From: Planctomycetota bacterium
Lineage (GTDB): Bacteria > Planctomycetota > UBA1135 > GCA-002686595
Direction of reading: 5' to 3'
NCBI GenBank assembly: GCA_029259595.1
Contig: JAJDEW010000135.1
Coordinates: forward strand, 1 to 33,035
Length of the DNA: 33,035 nucleotides
The translations under genes were made by a program, and so were the position numbers. The stretch's first letter is position 1; every line of letters starts with the position of its first letter. Below, in pieces: positions 1-7,845 of the stretch. The notes under the pieces were generated by a model that saw only the letters and a list, made by a program, of their open reading frames with translations, ran no database searches and was not told the DNA's origin.

Positions 1-126
1 GACCGGGAGGCCCGGCGGGTGCGCGAGAACGCAGGCGAATCGGTCGATTCGGCGAGGCTCTCGTGTGCCGGCCGGGCTTTCCGGACGCGTGCAGCGCGCC
101 GGATGACTTTTACATCAGGCTGCTAG
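1..126. mobile_element. MITE-like repeat, copy A (left part outside window)
   Basis: Bases 1-126 match 27687-27812 at 123 of 126 positions by direct reading. The right end (106-126) carries the terminal motif ACTTTTACATCAGGCTG followed by CTAG. Its reverse complement matches the left end of the complete copy at 27646. The body contains small hairpins: CCGGG-agg-CCCGG near position 4 and CGAATCG-gt-CGATTCG near 37-52. No protein is encoded. The left end lies outside the window, so full length is inferred from the second copy. Confidence 0.75.
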
Positions 127-129
127 GAT
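124..129 (+). promoter_or_regulatory. Possible -10 element at the MITE edge
   Basis: TAGGAT straddles the end of the MITE-like repeat (CTAG ends at 126) and lies about 57 nt upstream of the first gene's ATG. It fits TAnnnT, but no clear -35 hexamer is visible. Such hexamers occur by chance, so this is a weak call. Confidence 0.2.
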
Positions 130-185
130 GACCGACGCGACCGTCAGGGTATGGGCCGCTGCGGTCGATTGGTGATGCAGCTCCT

Positions 186-3100
186 ATGAATCGCTCCACC
201 CTCCTTCTGACGTTCGTGACAGGTTCGCTCGTGGCGAGCCTCGTCCTGGCCGCTCCGAACTCTCCGTCTTCGCCGGGCCCCGCGGCCGCTGGCGACGCCC
301 GTTTCGCCCCGGAGTGGGCCGAGGTTCGGCGCGTGCTGGAGGCATCTTGCCTCCCCTGCCACGGCGGGAACGAGCGCGAGAGCGGCCTGTCGTTCGCCAC
401 GGCCCGGACCTTCGGGGCCGGCGGCGATCGGGGTCCGGTCGTCGATGCCGCCGCACCCGCTTCGAGCCGGATGCTGGCAGCGATCGGCTACGAGAACCCC
501 GAGCTCGCGATGCCGCCCACGGGCCAGCTCCCCGCGGCGGAGCTCGCGCTGCTGAGGGCCTGGATCGAGGCCGGCGCGAGCTGGCCCGAGGGGATCGACG
601 GGCGCCTGGCCGATCCGGAGGCCTTCGCTCACGAGCCCGCGGCGGCGCCGGACGACGGCGCGGACTGGTGGGCCTACCAGGGGCTCGAACCGCCCAAGGT
701 CCCGACGGCCACGGCACCGGCCTGGAACGTCCATCCGATCGACGCCTTCATCGCCTCGAAGCTGGAGACGGCCGGACTCGAGCCGGCGCCGCGCGCGCGG
801 GCGGGCGTGCTCCTGCGCCGTGCGACCTACGACCTGACCGGCCTGCCGCCGACGCCGGACGAGTTCGAGGCCTTCCTGGCCACGACCGAGCGCGCAGGCT
901 TCGAGGCCGCCTGGAAGGAGGCGATCGAGCGCTTGCTCGCGAGTCCGCGCTATGGCGAACACCAGGCCCGCCACTGGCTCGACCTCGTGCGCTACGCCGA
1001 GACGAACGGCTACGAGCGCGACGGCACGAAGACCAACATCTGGCGCTATCGCGACTGGGTCATCCGCTCGCTGAACGACGACAAGCCCTACGACCGCTTC
1101 CTGCTCGAGCAGCTCGCGGGCGACGAATTGGTGGCCGAGAGCCTCACGGGCGACGAGATCGACGCGCGGACGGCGGAAGCGCTCCTGGCGACGGGCTACT
1201 ACCGGCTGGGCGTGTGGGACGACGAGCCGGCCGATCCGCTGCAGGCGCGCGCCGACGAGCTGGCCGACATCGTCGACACGACGGCGCAGGTCTTCCTGGG
1301 AACGACCTTCGGTTGTGCGCGTTGTCACGACCACAAGGCTGATCCGATCACGCAGCGCGACTACTTCGCGCTGACGGCCTACTTCAACAACGTCAAGGGC
1401 TATGGCGGCGATGCCTTCGGGCAGCACCTCGGCGGTGGCATGACGCGCGAGCTCCTGGACGCTCCGGGACCGGGCGTGCTGGACGCGAACGAGCATCGCG
1501 CCGTCGTGGACGACCTCGAAGCGCGACTCGCCGCCGCGGCGCGCCGGTTCGGCGTGGCGACGCCGGGCGACCTGGGCCAGGCGCGAACGCTCGTGTCGGA
1601 TGCGCGTGGACCCGCCGCGAGTCCGAAGGGAACGCGCTGGCGCTGGACCACGAGCCCCGCGCCGGACGATTGGATGCGCCCGGCCTTCGACGACAGCGGC
1701 TGGGATGAAGGCCAGGGCGGTTTCGGGACCGACGGCACGCCCGGGGCCCGCGTCGGGACGGTCTGGGACGAACCCGAGATCCGCCTGCGCACGCGCTTCG
1801 CGTTGACGGAGATCCCCGACACGCTCGTGCTCTCCGTCCACCACGACGAGGACGTGGCGGTCTTCCTGAACGGCGTCGCGATCTTCGAGCGCCAGGGCTA
1901 CCGCACGGATTACACCGAGATTCAGCTGGGCGACGAAGAGCGCGCGCAGCTCGTCGTCGGGAAGAACCTCCTGGCCGTGGCCTGCCGGCAGACCGGTGGC
2001 GGACAGTTCATCGACGTCGGCCTGCGCACGGGGTTGGCGCGGACGAACTCGGGCGATTGGCTGAGCGAGCTGCACCGAGCCCTGGCTCAGGATCCCGACG
2101 AGGAGAGCGCGGCCGAGGTCCGTGCGCTCTTGGCCGAGCACGCGCGGAGCCGCAACCTGCCGCGCACGAGTCCGTATCCGGCGCTGCTCGTCAGCGAGCG
2201 CGGCGGCGAGCCGCCCGAGCAGTTCGTTCACCTGCGCGGCAGCGCGCACGCGCCCGGCGAAAGCGTCGCGCCAGGGGTTCCCGAGATCTTCCGCAAGGCC
2301 GCCGGACGCGGCGCGCGCGGACCGCTCGTGCGCCCGCTCGATCCCACGGCACCGACGACCGGCCGGCGGCTGGCCTTCGCGCGCTGGCTCGTCGGGGAGG
2401 GCAGCTTTCTCACCGCGCGCGTCATGGCAAACCGCCTGTGGCAGTCCCACTTCGGGCGCGGCCTGTGCCGCTCGCCCGGCGACTTCGGCAAGCTCGGCCT
2501 CTTGCCGACGCACCCCGAACTCTTGGACCACCTCGCGATCGAGCTCATCCTGCGCAAGTGGTCCGTGAAGGACATGCACCGCTACATCATGACGAGCCGG
2601 AGCTACGTCATGGACAGCGTCGGCACGGAAGCGGGGCTCGCGCGCGATCCGCGCAACGACCTCTTCTGGCGCTTCGATCCGCGCCGGCTGACGGCCGAGG
2701 AGTACCGCGACGCGGTCCTCGCGACCAGCGGCGCCCTCGTCGAGACGCGCTTCGGACCGAGCGTGTATCCCGAGATGGATCCGGCCGTCCTCGCCACCGC
2801 CTCGCGCCCCGACCAGGCCTGGGGCCACTCCAGTGCTGCGGACCAGAACCGGCGCAGCATCTACGTCTTCGTGAAGCGCTCGCTGCGCCTGCCGTTGTTC
2901 GAGGCCCTGGACCAGCCCGATCCGGACATCTCCTGCCCCGAGCGCTTCCCGACCAACGTCCCCACGCAAGCTCTGATGACGATGAACGGCTCGTTCGTCG
3001 ATGCGGCCGCGGAACGGCTGGCCGAGCGGGTCCGCCTCGAGGTCGAAGGCGGCCTGGCCTCACGAGTGAAGCGTGCGATCGAGCTCGTCCTGTCGCGCCG

Positions 3101-3239
3101 GCCGACCAAGGCCGAGATCACGCGCGGTGTCACGTTCATCGAGACCCTGCACGACGATTATTGGCTGGACGAGGACGAAGCCGTGGTCGTCTTCTGCCTC
3201 GGGCTCTACAACCGCAACGAATTCCTCTGGGTGGACTGA
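186..3239 (+). CDS. Planctomycete PSCyt1-DUF1549-DUF1553 protein with inserted beta-sandwich
   Basis: A 1017-residue exported protein. Residues 1-23 form a signal peptide (hydrophobic LLLTFVTGSLVASLVLA). A planctomycete cytochrome-c-like segment with CLPCH at 55-59 follows. DUF1549 begins near residue 183 (HPIDAFIA) and contains a second haem-type motif, CARCH, at 377-381. DUF1553 covers roughly 715-1010 (RRLAFARWLV, MANRLWQSHFGRG, YVMDS). Residues about 478-615 look like an inserted galactose-binding-like beta-sandwich (FDDSGW, VSVHHDEDVAVFLNG-type pattern). These proteins are abundant in Planctomycetota and are thought to take part in periplasmic polymer breakdown or redox chemistry, but the reaction is unknown. 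The downstream DUF1501 gene starts 4 nt after the stop, so the two are almost certainly co-transcribed. The start ATG gives an intact signal peptide; no Shine-Dalgarno sequence is visible. Confidence 0.93.
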   Translation: MNRSTLLLTFVTGSLVASLVLAAPNSPSSPGPAAAGDARFAPEWAEVRRVLEASCLPCHGGNERESGLSFATARTFGAGGDRGPVVDAAAPASSRMLAAIGYENPELAMPPTGQLPAAELALLRAWIEAGASWPEGIDGRLADPEAFAHEPAAAPDDGADWWAYQGLEPPKVPTATAPAWNVHPIDAFIASKLETAGLEPAPRARAGVLLRRATYDLTGLPPTPDEFEAFLATTERAGFEAAWKEAIERLLASPRYGEHQARHWLDLVRYAETNGYERDGTKTNIWRYRDWVIRSLNDDKPYDRFLLEQLAGDELVAESLTGDEIDARTAEALLATGYYRLGVWDDEPADPLQARADELADIVDTTAQVFLGTTFGCARCHDHKADPITQRDYFALTAYFNNVKGYGGDAFGQHLGGGMTRELLDAPGPGVLDANEHRAVVDDLEARLAAAARRFGVATPGDLGQARTLVSDARGPAASPKGTRWRWTTSPAPDDWMRPAFDDSGWDEGQGGFGTDGTPGARVGTVWDEPEIRLRTRFALTEIPDTLVLSVHHDEDVAVFLNGVAIFERQGYRTDYTEIQLGDEERAQLVVGKNLLAVACRQTGGGQFIDVGLRTGLARTNSGDWLSELHRALAQDPDEESAAEVRALLAEHARSRNLPRTSPYPALLVSERGGEPPEQFVHLRGSAHAPGESVAPGVPEIFRKAAGRGARGPLVRPLDPTAPTTGRRLAFARWLVGEGSFLTARVMANRLWQSHFGRGLCRSPGDFGKLGLLPTHPELLDHLAIELILRKWSVKDMHRYIMTSRSYVMDSVGTEAGLARDPRNDLFWRFDPRRLTAEEYRDAVLATSGALVETRFGPSVYPEMDPAVLATASRPDQAWGHSSAADQNRRSIYVFVKRSLRLPLFEALDQPDPDISCPERFPTNVPTQALMTMNGSFVDAAAERLAERVRLEVEGGLASRVKRAIELVLSRRPTKAEITRGVTFIETLHDDYWLDEDEAVVVFCLGLYNRNEFLWVD

Positions 3240-3243
3240 TCCG

Positions 3244-4692
3244 ATGACGCAGCATGACTCACCCGACTTTCGCAGCCGCACGCGGCGCGAGCTCTTGAGG
3301 GACACCGCCGGAGGGTTCGCCTCGGCCTCGCTGGCCGGCCTGTTCGGCTCGAGCTGGTTGGCAAACCGGGCGCAGGCCTCCTCTCACCGCTTCGCCGCGG
3401 ACCAGCTCGCTCGTGCGGCCAAGGCGAAGAGCGTCATCTTCCTCTTCATGTACGGCGGTCCGAGTCAGGTCGACACGTTCGACTACAAGCCCGAGCTGTA
3501 CAAGCACGACGGCAAGACGATCGACGTGCCGACGTTCGGGCGCCAGGGCAAGCGCAAGGGCGGACGCATCGTCGGTCCCAAGTGGCGCTTCCGGCCCTAC
3601 GGCCAGTCGGGCAAGATGGTCTCCGACCTGTTCCCCTACCTGGGCACGTGTGTCGACGACATCGCCTTCCTGCACTCGATGTACGCCGAGAGCCCGATCC
3701 ACGGATCTGCGCTGCTCAACATGAACTGCGGAAGGCTCCTGAGCGGCTATCCGAGCCTCGGCTCGTGGATCAACTACGGGCTCGGCTCCGCGAACGACGA
3801 CCTCCCGGGCTACGTCGTGATGCTGGACGAGACCGGCGGCCCGATCAACGGCGCGAAGAACTGGACGAACGGCTTCATGCCCGCTTCGCTGCAAGGCGTC
3901 CAGGTGCGAACGGAAGGCGTGCCGATCCTCGACCTGGCTCCGCCCGAGGACCTGTCCGGCCGGCGCCAACGACTCCTGCTCGATCATCTGGCCGAGGAGA
4001 ACGCGCTGCACGCGGAGGAGCGTCCGGGCAACCCCGAGCTCGCGGCGCGCAGCGCGCAGTTCGAGCTGGCCTACCGCATGCAATCCGAGGCGCCCGAAGC
4101 CGTCGAGCTCGAGAACGAGAGCGAAGCGACGAAGGCGATGTACGGGCTCGACCACGCGCAGACCCGCACCTTCGGACGCAAGTGCCTGATGGCGCGCCGG
4201 CTGGTCGAACGCGGCGTGCGCTTCATCCAGGTCTACTCGGGCGGCGGACACGACGACGACAACTGGGACGCGCACGGCGACCTCGTCAAGAACCACACCT
4301 ACCACGCCGGTCGCACGGACCGGCCGATCGCAGCGCTCTTGAAAGACCTGAAGCAACGCGGCCTGCTCGACGAGACGCTCGTCGTCTGGGGCGGGGAGTT
4401 CGGGCGCCAGCCCACCGCCGAATACGAGGAGGGCACCGGGCGCGATCACAACTCGTGGGGCTTCACGATGTGGATGGCGGGCGGCGGCGTGAAGGGCGGC
4501 ATCAGCGTGGGTTCGACCGACGAGCTGGGTGCCAAGGCCGTCCAGAACCGCTTCCACGTGAAGCGCCTGCACGCGACGATCCTGCACTTGATGGGATTGG
4601 ACCCGAACGGCCTTTCTTTCCCCTTCAACGGGCTCGATCAGAGGCTCGTCGGCGTGGAGCCCGTCCAGCCGATCGCCGACGTGCTCGCCTGA
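3244..4692 (+). CDS. DUF1501 family protein, Tat-exported
   Basis: A 482-residue protein of the DUF1501 family (sulfatase/alkaline-phosphatase-like fold). The N terminus has a twin-arginine signal: RR at 14-15 in SRTRRELLRD, followed by a small-residue hydrophobic stretch ending near NRAQA. Family signatures include SVIFLFMYGGPSQVDTFDYK, HGSALLNMNCGR and, near the C terminus, VVWGGEFGRQP with GRDHNSWGF. The reading frame stays open upstream to 3073, but the ATG at 3244 restores the Tat signal and lies 4 nt after the DUF1553 stop. DUF1501 genes are regularly paired with DUF1549/DUF1553 genes in Planctomycetota, so the two products probably act together outside the cytoplasm. The biochemical activity is not known. 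Tat export suggests it folds or binds its cofactor before crossing the membrane. Confidence 0.93.
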   Translation: MTQHDSPDFRSRTRRELLRDTAGGFASASLAGLFGSSWLANRAQASSHRFAADQLARAAKAKSVIFLFMYGGPSQVDTFDYKPELYKHDGKTIDVPTFGRQGKRKGGRIVGPKWRFRPYGQSGKMVSDLFPYLGTCVDDIAFLHSMYAESPIHGSALLNMNCGRLLSGYPSLGSWINYGLGSANDDLPGYVVMLDETGGPINGAKNWTNGFMPASLQGVQVRTEGVPILDLAPPEDLSGRRQRLLLDHLAEENALHAEERPGNPELAARSAQFELAYRMQSEAPEAVELENESEATKAMYGLDHAQTRTFGRKCLMARRLVERGVRFIQVYSGGGHDDDNWDAHGDLVKNHTYHAGRTDRPIAALLKDLKQRGLLDETLVVWGGEFGRQPTAEYEEGTGRDHNSWGFTMWMAGGGVKGGISVGSTDELGAKAVQNRFHVKRLHATILHLMGLDPNGLSFPFNGLDQRLVGVEPVQPIADVLA

Positions 4693-4771
4693 CTTCGCCC
4701 TACGAGGCTCGAACCCGAATCCACGCGAAATAGAGGCTTGTGCGTGGAGCGGGAGCCGATTGAGAAACGTC

Positions 4772-7003
4772 ATGAACCCCGAACCTGTCGACTGGCTCCG
4801 CTTTGCCGGAGATCTCCACCCCGCCCTCGTCCACCTCCCGATCGGGATGTTCGTGGCGGCGCTCTTCGTCGAGATCTTCCTCGGTCGCGCCGATGGCCGC
4901 GCCGCGATCGCGCGGCGCGCGCTGTGGACGGCGACGGCCGTCGCGACGCTGGTGACGACCACGAGCGGTTGGTTCCACGGCGGATCCGGGGACTACGACG
5001 CGACGGCCCTCGACAACCACCGCTGGCCGGCGGTCGTGATGGCCGGGCTCGTGCTGATCATCGCGCTCCTGGATCTGTTCGGGCGCGAGTTCCGGACCTT
5101 CATCGGTCGCACGGTGGCGCTCTTCGCGGCCGCGGTCGTCCTGCTCGTGACCGCCCACCGTGGCGGAGTCCTGACGCACGGGCGCACACAGCTCACGAAG
5201 AACGCACCGACCTGGTTCGCCGAGCTGGTCCACAAGCTCGACAAGGGCGGCGCCGCCTTCGCACCCGTTCGCCGCGAGTCCGAGCCGGCCACGGCGAACG
5301 CGGACGTGCCGCATGACGACGCGACGCTCGTTCTCGAGCTGTTCACGGGGCGTTGCGAGCGCTGTCACGGACCCGAGAAGCAAAAGGGCGGTCTGCGCCT
5401 CGACCAGGCCGAGGGCATCCTGTCGGAGCTCACGCCCGGCGCGGCCCTGACGAGCGAGATCTTCCGCCGCGTCATCCTCCCGGCCGACGACCTCGACGCC
5501 ATGCCGCCCGAAGGCGAGCGCATCTCCGAGGACCAGCTGGTCGCGCTTCTGCGCTGGATCAACGCGGGCGCCCCGATGGACGCGCTCGAGGCCCGACAGA
5601 ACGAGGTCGCCGCCATTCAGACGCAGCGTGCGACCGAGCTGGAGCAGCTGCGTACCAAGACCGGCGCGAGCATCGAAGCGATCGGCGGTGAGGCGGACGG
5701 CGGCTTGCGCGTCGACTTCGCCTTCACCGACGCAACGCCCACGGCCAAGGCCGCGCGCGCGCTCACTCCGATCGCGGGTCGCATCGTCGAGCTCGCGTTC
5801 GCGGGCAAGCCCGTGAACGACGACTTCCTGCGGGGACTGCCGGCTCTGCCCGCCCTGGAGCGGCTGCATGCAGAGCGCTCGCTCATCGGGGATGGGGGCG
5901 TCGCGGCCTTCGTGGCCGTGGCTCCGAACGCGCGCTACGTGAACCTGCATTCGAGCGAAGTCACCGGTGAAGCGCTCGCCGCGCTGGCCCGACTCACCCG
6001 CCTCGAACGCCTGGTGCTCTTCGAGACCGGCGTCACCGCCGACGAGCTGGCCCGCTTCCGGAAGGCCCATCCGAGCGTCGACGCCAGCGGCCAGGCCGCG
6101 CTGCCCGCGCGCCCCTTCGAGGACGGCGGCCCGCGCCGCGTGCTCGCCTCCGACGCCTCGACCGGGCGCATCGCGCTCCTGCGCGAGGTCGGCCTGGGCG
6201 CCTACGACCAGCTCTGGCAACACCGCGTGGTCGACATCCACGACCTGCAGCTGCTCGAGAACGGGAACATCCTCTTCCAGGAGTCGTGGACGCGGATCCT
6301 CGAGGTCGATCCGACGACCGAGGAGGTCGTGTGGTCCTACGACGCGAAGGACGGCGTCGAGATCCACGCCTTCCAGCGGCTGCCCGACGACCGGACGATG
6401 ATCGCCGAGTCCGGCGCCCGCCGGATCATCGAAGTCGACCGCGCCGGACGCATCCAGGTCGAGATCCCCCTGAAGGTCGACCAGCCCGACCCCCACCACG
6501 ACACGCGACTCGCGCGCAAGACGAAGGCCGGCACTTACCTCGTCGCCCACGAGAAGGACGGCGTCGTGCGCGAGTACGACGCCGGCGGCACGGTCGTCTG
6601 GGAGTACGAGGTTCCGCTCTTCGGCCGCAAACCCGCCAGCGGCTACTCCTTCGACGCCTTCGGCAACCAAGTCTTCGCCGCCCTGCGCCTGGACGACGGC
6701 AACACCCTGATCACGACCGGCAACGGACACTCCGTCCTCGAGGTCACTCCCGCGCAGGAGATCGTCTGGAAGCTCGAGCAGGACGACCTCGAAGGCATCC
6801 GTCTGGCCTGGGTCACGACCGTGCAAGTCCTCTCGAACGGCAACCTCGTGATCGGCAACTGCCACGCCGGCGCGAACGAGCCCCAGCTCATCGAGCTCAC
6901 CCGCGACAAGGACGTCGTGTGGACCTACCGCGACTTCGACCGCTTCGGCAACGCGCTGGCCACCGCCCAAGTCATCGAAGACGACTGGGTCGCCGGCCGC
7001 TGA
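4772..7003 (+). CDS. DUF2231 membrane domain, cytochrome-c-like, LRR-like and beta-propeller fusion
   Basis: A 743-residue multidomain protein. Residues about 10-150 hold four membrane segments of DUF2231 type, beginning with the LHPALVHLPIGMF motif. A planctomycete cytochrome-c-like segment follows with CERCH at 195-199 and GGLRLD after it. About 290-425 is a leucine-rich-repeat-like stretch (LERLHAERSLIGDGGV, LERLVLFETGVT). From about 440 to the end, repeated LENGNILFQES, DDGNTLITTGNGHS and LSNGNLVIGN blades indicate a PQQ- or arylsulfotransferase-like beta-propeller. The likely layout is a membrane anchor with periplasmic haem and a C-terminal propeller; its substrate is unknown. It lies 79 nt after the DUF1501 gene in the same direction. 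An in-frame TTG at 4760 has GGAG 10 nt upstream and could be the true start; ATG 4772 is preferred because DUF2231 proteins usually begin close to this motif. Confidence 0.88.
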   Translation: MNPEPVDWLRFAGDLHPALVHLPIGMFVAALFVEIFLGRADGRAAIARRALWTATAVATLVTTTSGWFHGGSGDYDATALDNHRWPAVVMAGLVLIIALLDLFGREFRTFIGRTVALFAAAVVLLVTAHRGGVLTHGRTQLTKNAPTWFAELVHKLDKGGAAFAPVRRESEPATANADVPHDDATLVLELFTGRCERCHGPEKQKGGLRLDQAEGILSELTPGAALTSEIFRRVILPADDLDAMPPEGERISEDQLVALLRWINAGAPMDALEARQNEVAAIQTQRATELEQLRTKTGASIEAIGGEADGGLRVDFAFTDATPTAKAARALTPIAGRIVELAFAGKPVNDDFLRGLPALPALERLHAERSLIGDGGVAAFVAVAPNARYVNLHSSEVTGEALAALARLTRLERLVLFETGVTADELARFRKAHPSVDASGQAALPARPFEDGGPRRVLASDASTGRIALLREVGLGAYDQLWQHRVVDIHDLQLLENGNILFQESWTRILEVDPTTEEVVWSYDAKDGVEIHAFQRLPDDRTMIAESGARRIIEVDRAGRIQVEIPLKVDQPDPHHDTRLARKTKAGTYLVAHEKDGVVREYDAGGTVVWEYEVPLFGRKPASGYSFDAFGNQVFAALRLDDGNTLITTGNGHSVLEVTPAQEIVWKLEQDDLEGIRLAWVTTVQVLSNGNLVIGNCHAGANEPQLIELTRDKDVVWTYRDFDRFGNALATAQVIEDDWVAGR

Positions 7004-7021
7004 GGGGACGGAGGCGGGCGG

Positions 7022-7551
7022 AGGCCCGCAGGGGCGGGCCGTAGCCTCGGAGCCGCAGGCTCCGTGCTTGTGCCGTTTCGCGGCGCAGCCGCGCAATCAG
7101 GCACAGGCGCACGACGAAGTGTGCGCCGCGTCCTGACGGGTTGGGGCAAGCGACTGCCAGAGCTTCGGCCCTCGGGTTGCGCTTCTCGCGGGCGTGACCG
7201 TTTCGTGGTGGCGGCCTCCCGTCCAGAGCGCGAGCCGATTGCGAGCGAAGCGAGCGAGGCGTCCGGGGGAGCTCCAGGGGCCCTTCCGCTGCCGCTGGCG
7301 ATGGCGATGGCGTAGGCGACGCCCGACGGACGCGCGCGCTTCGCGCCCGGAACGGGCTTCGCGAGGTGAAGCGGTCACTCCTGCGAGGGAAGCAACCCGA
7401 GGGCCGAAGCTCGGGCAGTCGCGGGCTCCGAACCGTCAGGACGCGGCGCACACTTCGTCGTGCGCCTGTGCCTGATTTCGCGGCTGCGCCGCGAAACGGC
7501 ACGAGCACGGAGCCTTCGGCTCCGAGGCTGCGGCCCGCCTTTGGCGGGCCT
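7022..7551. repeat. Large imperfect inverted repeat (arms about 183 bp, spacer 163 bp)
   Basis: Bases 7022-7204 pair with the reverse complement of 7368-7551 over almost their whole length, with few differences and small indels; 7205-7367 is the spacer. Each arm also contains nested hairpins, such as GGAGCC-gca-GGCTCC and GCGGC-gca-GCCGC, and the stretch GGCGCACGACGAAGTGTGCG. The block starts 18 nt after the DUF2231 fusion stop. Frames crossing it are open only because it is GC-rich, and I see no credible gene. It may be a dispersed intergenic repeat, a duplicated and inverted remnant, or a very strong transcription barrier. Confidence 0.85.
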
Positions 7552-7561
7552 TCGCAGCCCA

Positions 7562-7795
7562 CGTCACCGACCCACGTCACCAGCCTTCGTCACCGGCCCA
7601 CGTCACCGGCCCACGTCACCGGCCCACGTCACCGGCCTACGTCACCGGCCTACGTCACCGGCCTACGTCACCGGCCTACGTCACCGGCCTTCGTCACCGG
7701 CCTACGTCACCGGCCTTCGTCACCGGCCCACGTCACCGGCCCACGTCACAGGCCTTCGTCACCGGCCTTCGTCACCGGCCCACGCCACGACGGAC
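7562..7795. repeat. Eighteen 13-bp tandem repeats (consensus CGTCACCGGCCYW)
   Basis: CGTCAC recurs every 13 bp from 7562 to 7770, with a degenerate last unit (CGCCAC) at 7783. The unit is CGTCACCGGCC followed by CA, TA or TT; two early units and the one at 7744 carry single substitutions. There are no unique spacers, so this is not a CRISPR array. Thirteen is not a multiple of three, so this is not a protein repeat even though several frames happen to be open. The array ends about 38 bp before the -10 element of the next gene and could affect its expression. Confidence 0.92.
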
Positions 7796-7832
7796 CTCCG
7801 CCCCCCATTGGCCTCTCCGCGGGCCGTCGCTC

Positions 7833-7838
7833 TAGAAT
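7833..7838 (+). promoter_or_regulatory. -10 element (TAGAAT), leaderless-type
   Basis: TAGAAT ends 7 nt before the ATG at 7846, the distance expected if transcription starts at or next to the start codon. No good -35 hexamer is visible. The same arrangement occurs at 18445 and 19279. Confidence 0.5.
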
Positions 7839-7845
7839 GCGGGGC

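Noticed and set aside
144..2969. 941-codon open frame on the minus strand
   Set aside because: It lies wholly opposite the DUF1549/DUF1553 gene, has low-complexity Arg/Ala/Val-rich translation and no family motifs. GC-rich codon use leaves antisense frames open.
4700..7096. 798-codon open frame on the minus strand, opposite the DUF2231 fusion
   Set aside because: The composition is typical of antisense GC-rich DNA, while the plus strand has CERCH, membrane helices and propeller blades.
7562..7795. CRISPR array
   Set aside because: Units are 13 bp, directly adjacent and without unique spacers; no cas genes are nearby.
7366..7845. N-terminal extension of the TPR gene through the tandem repeats
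   Set aside because: The 13-bp unit is open in several frames and would put a low-complexity leader in front of a clear signal peptide. The TAGAAT element and ATG at 7846 explain the start.
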